Source: JBDXHU01 sp039989475 (GTDB taxonomy: Bacteria > Pseudomonadota > Gammaproteobacteria > Pseudomonadales > Halieaceae). From it: 64,000 nucleotides of DNA. The notes beneath the pieces were generated by a model that was not told the origin of the DNA, searched no databases, and saw only the letters and a program-made list of their open reading frames with translations. The position numbers were made by a program, and so were the translations under genes. The stretch covers positions 62,001 through 126,000 of the forward strand of contig JBDXHU010000012.1 in NCBI GenBank assembly GCA_039989475.1, read 5' to 3'. Every line of letters begins with the position of its first letter. Within the stretch, counting starts at the first letter, position 1. This document shows positions 60,699 through 64,000 of the stretch, piece after piece.

Positions 60699-61223
60699 CT
60701 AGTGGACTACGGCCCTGGTCACCAGTGCCGCCGGCTCGAACCACTTGGCCCGCTCCGCCGCGCGACTGAATAACTCGTATAACTGGTGCCGAAGGTTTTC
60801 GTCGAGATTGAGGGTAACGCCCTTGTTCTCCTTGCCACAAAGATTCAGTGCAATAGCCCCGTCGGGGAGGGTCTTATGGCGGAGGGTGGTCATCAACAGG
60901 CCTTGCTCACCCAGCGGATATTCCAGCGGCTCGGCCGAGTAAGGCTGCTGAAAAGAGGCCTCGGTGATACTTTGGCTGTGTTTTAGCTTGGTCACATCCT
61001 CGCGCGCAGCGGCGGGTACCGCAACGTCGGCTGTGGCTTCCTCGGCGAACATGCCCTGCAATTGCTCCAGCAACAAGCGCGTGAAGCGCCGGGTACACCA
61101 GAGCCGATACTCAAGGTCATCGGAGGTGGACACCTTGAACAGCATGCGGTCCTCGCTCGCCATGTAAGACACGTTGAGCTGACGCAGTCGCGCCGGCGAG
61201 TTTGATGGGCTGGACTTACTCAC
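60699..61223 (-). CDS. Unknown conserved-looking protein, 174 residues
   Basis: A soluble protein without signal peptide or membrane segment. It starts at a GTG (61223). The first half (LRQLNVSYMASEDRMLFKVSTSDDLEYRLWCTRRFTRLLLEQLQG) looks like a beta-strand domain followed by a helix, and the second half has LLMTTLRHKTLPDGAIALNL and a helical C-terminus. I cannot name a family. It lies 9 bases downstream of the transaminase gene on the same strand, so it is probably cotranscribed. Confidence 0.7.
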   Translation of the reverse strand: MSKSSPSNSPARLRQLNVSYMASEDRMLFKVSTSDDLEYRLWCTRRFTRLLLEQLQGMFAEEATADVAVPAAAREDVTKLKHSQSITEASFQQPYSAEPLEYPLGEQGLLMTTLRHKTLPDGAIALNLCGKENKGVTLNLDENLRHQLYELFSRAAERAKWFEPAALVTRAVVH

Positions 61224-61232
61224 AGGTCCCGA

Positions 61233-62612
61233 TTATACGCTCTTGCCCAGTGCCGCCCAGGTCAGGTCAAGGGCTTGCCGCGCCTTGCCCAGCAGTTCGT
61301 CCATTTGCTCCCGGGACAGGGTGAGCGGCGGCGCAATAATCATGGTGTCACCGACGGCGCGCATCACCAGGCCATTATCGACGCTTAGATTGCGACACAG
61401 CGCACCGGTGCTGCCGTCCTCATCGAAGCGCGCACGGCTCTGCTTGTCTGCCACCAACTCAATGGCCCCCACAAAGCCCAGTCCGCGTGCCTCACCGACC
61501 AGCGGATGATCCGCTAGTTCAGCCCAGCCCTGCTGCAAATAGGGCGCTGAGTCCTCGCGCACCTTGCGCACAATGTCCTGCTCTTCGAGAATATCCAGCG
61601 TGGCGAGTGCGGCGGCACAGGCGGCCGGGTGCCCCGAGTAGGTATAACCGTGGGCAAATTCACCGCCGTCCGCTTTCAGTACCTCGGCACAGCGATCTCC
61701 AACCAGCACCCCGCCCAGCGGCTGATAACCGTTGGTGACTGCCTTGGCGAAGGGCATCAGGTCGGCTTGCACGTCGAAATAGTCAGCCCCGAACCACTCA
61801 CCGAGTCGACCAAAACCACAGATCACTTCATCGGTAATGAGCAGCACATCATGCTCGGCGCAGATACGTTTGATCTCAGGCCAGTAACTGGCAGGCGGCA
61901 CTATAACGCCACCGGCTCCCTGCACCGGCTCGGCAATGAATGCCGCGACATTCTCCGCCCCCAGCTCTGCGATACGCTGCTCCAGCGTGGCAGCCACCGC
62001 GCGACCGAAGTCCTCGGGGTCACTGTCGCCGCCCTCGCCGAACCAGTAAGGCTGATCGACATGGCTGACATAGCTCAGGGTTTCAAATTGCTTGTGCATA
62101 AAGCCCATGCCACCGAGGCTGGCGCCGGCGATGGTCGAACCGTGATAACCATTTTTACGACCGATCACATAGCGTTTCTGCGGCTGCTCACAGAGATCCC
62201 AGTAACGCCTGACCAGGCGCAGGCAGGTATCGTTCGCCTCCGATCCACTACCGGTGAAGAACACATTATTGATGTGTGACGGGGCCAGTTCAGAGAGGCG
62301 CCGGGCCAGCTCAATCGCCGGTGGGTGCGAACACTGGAAGAAACTGTTGTAGTACGGCAGCTCCTGCAACTGCCGATGTACCGCCTCGGCAATACTGTCC
62401 TGGCCATATCCCAGGCTACAGCACCATAGGCCGGACATGCCGTCGAGTATCTTGCGGCCCTCACTGTCGTATATATAGGCGCCCTCGGCGCGCGTGATTA
62501 TGCGACTGCCCTGCGCTGCCAGTTCCTTGTAGTCGGTGAATGGGTGCAGGTAGTGGCTGCTGTCGATCGCCTGCCAGTCTGCGCGCTCGCGCTGCGGAGT
62601 ATTACTATTCAT
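61233..62612 (-). CDS. spuC: Polyamine:pyruvate aminotransferase (SpuC-like)
   Basis: Class III PLP aminotransferase of 459 residues. The N-terminus (DSSHYLHPFTDYKELAAQGS) and motifs KILDGMSGLWC, FFTGSGSEANDT, GRKNGYHGSTIAGASLGGM and LITDEVICGFGRLGEWFG closely follow the SpuC putrescine/spermidine:pyruvate aminotransferase group. The PLP Lys is K290 in MPFAKAVTNG, with D261 binding the pyridine N. The ATG at 62612 has GAGG upstream. It is divergent from a LuxR regulator, and a glutamine-synthetase-like ligase lies beyond; both fit putrescine catabolism. Confidence 0.92.
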   Translation of the reverse strand: MNSNTPQRERADWQAIDSSHYLHPFTDYKELAAQGSRIITRAEGAYIYDSEGRKILDGMSGLWCCSLGYGQDSIAEAVHRQLQELPYYNSFFQCSHPPAIELARRLSELAPSHINNVFFTGSGSEANDTCLRLVRRYWDLCEQPQKRYVIGRKNGYHGSTIAGASLGGMGFMHKQFETLSYVSHVDQPYWFGEGGDSDPEDFGRAVAATLEQRIAELGAENVAAFIAEPVQGAGGVIVPPASYWPEIKRICAEHDVLLITDEVICGFGRLGEWFGADYFDVQADLMPFAKAVTNGYQPLGGVLVGDRCAEVLKADGGEFAHGYTYSGHPAACAAALATLDILEEQDIVRKVREDSAPYLQQGWAELADHPLVGEARGLGFVGAIELVADKQSRARFDEDGSTGALCRNLSVDNGLVMRAVGDTMIIAPPLTLSREQMDELLGKARQALDLTWAALGKSV

Positions 62613-62660
62613 TGGATGCCTCACAAAAATTGACAAGCTGTCGCCAGCTCCAGCATGATT

Positions 62661-62673
62661 GTGCCATAGGCAC
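62661..62673. promoter_or_regulatory. Palindrome GTGCCATAGGCAC between spuC and luxR genes
   Basis: Perfect 5-bp arms around ATA, in the 140-base divergent region. An 8-base direct repeat (AGCTGGCG on the minus strand) lies on both sides. It could be the binding site of the LuxR-type regulator or of another factor. No strong sigma-70 boxes are evident. Confidence 0.4.
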
Positions 62674-62752
62674 CCAGCGCCAGCTAATAACTCATTTTAA
62701 GTAGGTCTTATGCCGCTCCTCCCATTTCTGCGGTCACTGAAGAGCCAGCCAC

Positions 62753-63619
62753 ATGCTCACCACTGAGTCCCTGGCACGCTGGAACCAGGATCTGTCCCGG
62801 GCAATTGGCGCACTGGGCAGCGACCAGTTCTTCCCGCTGCTCACCGAGGCCATATGTCGCCAGATCAAGGTGGACTACCCGCAGATCTGGCTATACCACA
62901 GCGAGTTACCACCGCGCTGCATCTACCACGAGGTTCCTGCCTATGCCCAGCGCGCGCAAATTGAGCTGTATCTGGAAGGACCTTACCGCGAGGACCCCTT
63001 CTACCAGATTTCGATGAATCAGCCCCGGGGCCGTTTCTACCGCCTTGCCGACCTCATCGAAGGGCAACTGGAAGATAGTCACTACTACCGCGACTACTAC
63101 GGCGATACCGCTACCGTCGACGAGGTCATCTACCTGGCGCGACTGGCTAATGGCAGCGTCATCAATATCAGCCTGATGCGCAAAAGTGGCCATGGACAGT
63201 TTGATCGCGAAGAATTCTCCTTTCTCCGCGCGCTGGCAGCGCCCATTGCCGAATTACTGCGCAGCCATAGCCAGCTGGCAGACTTCAACAATCGCTATCT
63301 GCTGGAACCGGATATTGACGGGGTCATTGACCACGCCTTCCAGGCCTTTGGTTCCTCGCTGCTATCGCCGCGGGAAAAGAGCGTGCTGGAGCTGATGCTG
63401 AGAGGTTACGGCAGCCACGCCTCAGCCGACCGCCTCGGCATCGCCCTGGAGACGCTGCGCCGCCATCGCAAGAGCATCTACCGAAAACTCGATGTCAGCT
63501 CCCAGACCGACCTGTTCTCACTGTTCATTAACTCCCTGTCCTACCTCGGTGAGGCCGGTATTGGCGACCCACTCAGCGTTTACATGGCGCCGCCGTCCGT
63601 CCGCGAGGGGGTAGCCTGA
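62753..63619 (+). CDS. LuxR-family transcriptional regulator
   Basis: A 288-residue regulator. The C-terminal GerE/LuxR HTH is at about residues 205-265 (LSPREKSVLELMLRGYGSHASADRLGIALETLRRHRKSIYRKL). The N-terminal domain (about residues 1-180) is PAS/GAF-like, with no phospho-receiver Asp arrangement and no autoinducer-domain Trp/Tyr pattern that I can confirm. Its position between a polyamine transaminase and a gamma-glutamyl-polyamine ligase suggests control of polyamine use. Confidence 0.88.
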   Translation: MLTTESLARWNQDLSRAIGALGSDQFFPLLTEAICRQIKVDYPQIWLYHSELPPRCIYHEVPAYAQRAQIELYLEGPYREDPFYQISMNQPRGRFYRLADLIEGQLEDSHYYRDYYGDTATVDEVIYLARLANGSVINISLMRKSGHGQFDREEFSFLRALAAPIAELLRSHSQLADFNNRYLLEPDIDGVIDHAFQAFGSSLLSPREKSVLELMLRGYGSHASADRLGIALETLRRHRKSIYRKLDVSSQTDLFSLFINSLSYLGEAGIGDPLSVYMAPPSVREGVA

Positions 63620-63692
63620 CCCATGTGGGGTATTGCTCAACACGGCTTCATAATTAATCATTCGCGCTTACGGGTTAAGGTGCGGGTAATAA

Positions 63693-64000
63693 ATGTCTGT
63701 TGAAGCAGACTGGTTCTTACGCGCCCATCCGGATATCACCACCATTGAGGCACTGCTGCCGGATTGCAACGGTGTTATGCGGGGAAAGTGGCTGCCACGC
63801 CACAAGCTCGCAAAGGTTTTCCAGGGAGAGTTCAAGCTACCTATAACTGCCCTGAGCCTTGATATCTGGGGAAGGGACGTCGAGGAACTGGTATTCGAAG
63901 CCGGTGACGCTGATGGCATTTGCCGCCCCATAGAGGGCAGTCTGTTGCCGACCCCCTGGGCCTCTGACCAGAGCTACGGCCAGGTCATGTTGTCCCTGTA
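63693..64000 (+). CDS. Glutamine synthetase family protein (PuuA/SpuI-like), N-terminal part
   Basis: The first 102 residues run to the window edge without a stop. The beginning MSVEADWFLRAHPDITTIEA followed by LLPDCNGVMRGKWLPRHKL matches the gamma-glutamylpolyamine synthetase branch (PuuA/SpuI), which lacks the strict GlnA N-terminus. It would ligate glutamate to putrescine as the entry to the glutamylated pathway. The catalytic domain is outside the window. It starts 73 bases after the LuxR gene, so cotranscription is possible. Confidence 0.85.
   Translation, partial: MSVEADWFLRAHPDITTIEALLPDCNGVMRGKWLPRHKLAKVFQGEFKLPITALSLDIWGRDVEELVFEAGDADGICRPIEGSLLPTPWASDQSYGQVMLSL

Noticed and set aside
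62655..62680. Sigma-54-like TGGCAC...TGC on the minus strand upstream of spuC
   Set aside because: GG and GC are separated by 9 bases rather than the required 10, and there is no enhancer-type regulator gene nearby.

Overview
The window looks like chromosome of a fairly GC-rich marine gammaproteobacterium. Core clusters (ftsH-rlmE, carAB-greA, ybgC-tolQRAB-pal-cpoB-queE-queC-tRNA-Lys, ruvCAB-yebC-aspS) are ordered as in Pseudomonas and relatives, and the many acyl-CoA dehydrogenases, SDRs and a CYP153-type P450 suggest a Halieaceae/Cellvibrionales-like hydrocarbon or lipid degrader. The taxonomic placement is inference from gene content and order, not from a marker search. No phage, IS element, CRISPR array, rRNA operon or obvious genomic island is visible.

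Layout. 1-7.3 kb: start of ftsH, rlmE, divergent yhbY plus an unknown small gene, then the carA-carB-greA operon behind a leader that looks like a transcription attenuator. 7.35-12.4 kb: SDR, two acyl-CoA dehydrogenases and an Orn/Lys/Arg decarboxylase. 12.5-17.1 kb: a ZIP metal transporter and a tightly coupled SDR-MFS-luciferase-like monooxygenase-CHAD operon. 17.1-30.6 kb: two large leftward acyl-CoA degradation operons. Operon A is maoC-SDR-thiolase-quinone oxidoreductase-Fe alcohol dehydrogenase-thioesterase-12-repeat secreted protein-VanZ-like protein. Operon B is two paired acyl-CoA dehydrogenases, an acyl-CoA ligase and a third dehydrogenase. Both start from near-identical promoters whose -10 box lies inside the same 15-bp palindrome, so they probably form one regulon.

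30.7-34.4 kb: a 2OG-Fe(II) oxygenase plus sulfotransferase pair, a CYP153-like P450 and a class II aldolase. 34.5-40.1 kb: a complete cecR-ybhGFSR export locus with a palindrome upstream of the regulator. 40.2-42.9 kb: an SDR, a YibH-like membrane fusion protein with its DUF3302 partner, a hairpin-rich intergenic stretch and tRNA-Lys(UUU). 43-55.2 kb: queuosine genes, the Tol-Pal envelope system, Holliday junction resolution genes, yebC, aspS, an FmdB-type zinc ribbon protein and an HU protein with a long basic tail. 55.4-58.1 kb: proS, a lytic transglycosylase and a helix-hairpin-helix protein. 58.1-64 kb: a DUF4404 gene, an AraC regulator coupled to an unknown 373-residue protein, another unknown gene, and a polyamine catabolism group (spuC-like transaminase, LuxR regulator, start of a glutamine-synthetase-like ligase).

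The best candidates for something new are the 12-repeat secreted protein carried inside a beta-oxidation operon, the two-promoter palindrome regulon, the carA leader with an open frame running through its terminator, the 2OG oxygenase/sulfotransferase pair, and the translationally coupled monooxygenase-CHAD operon.
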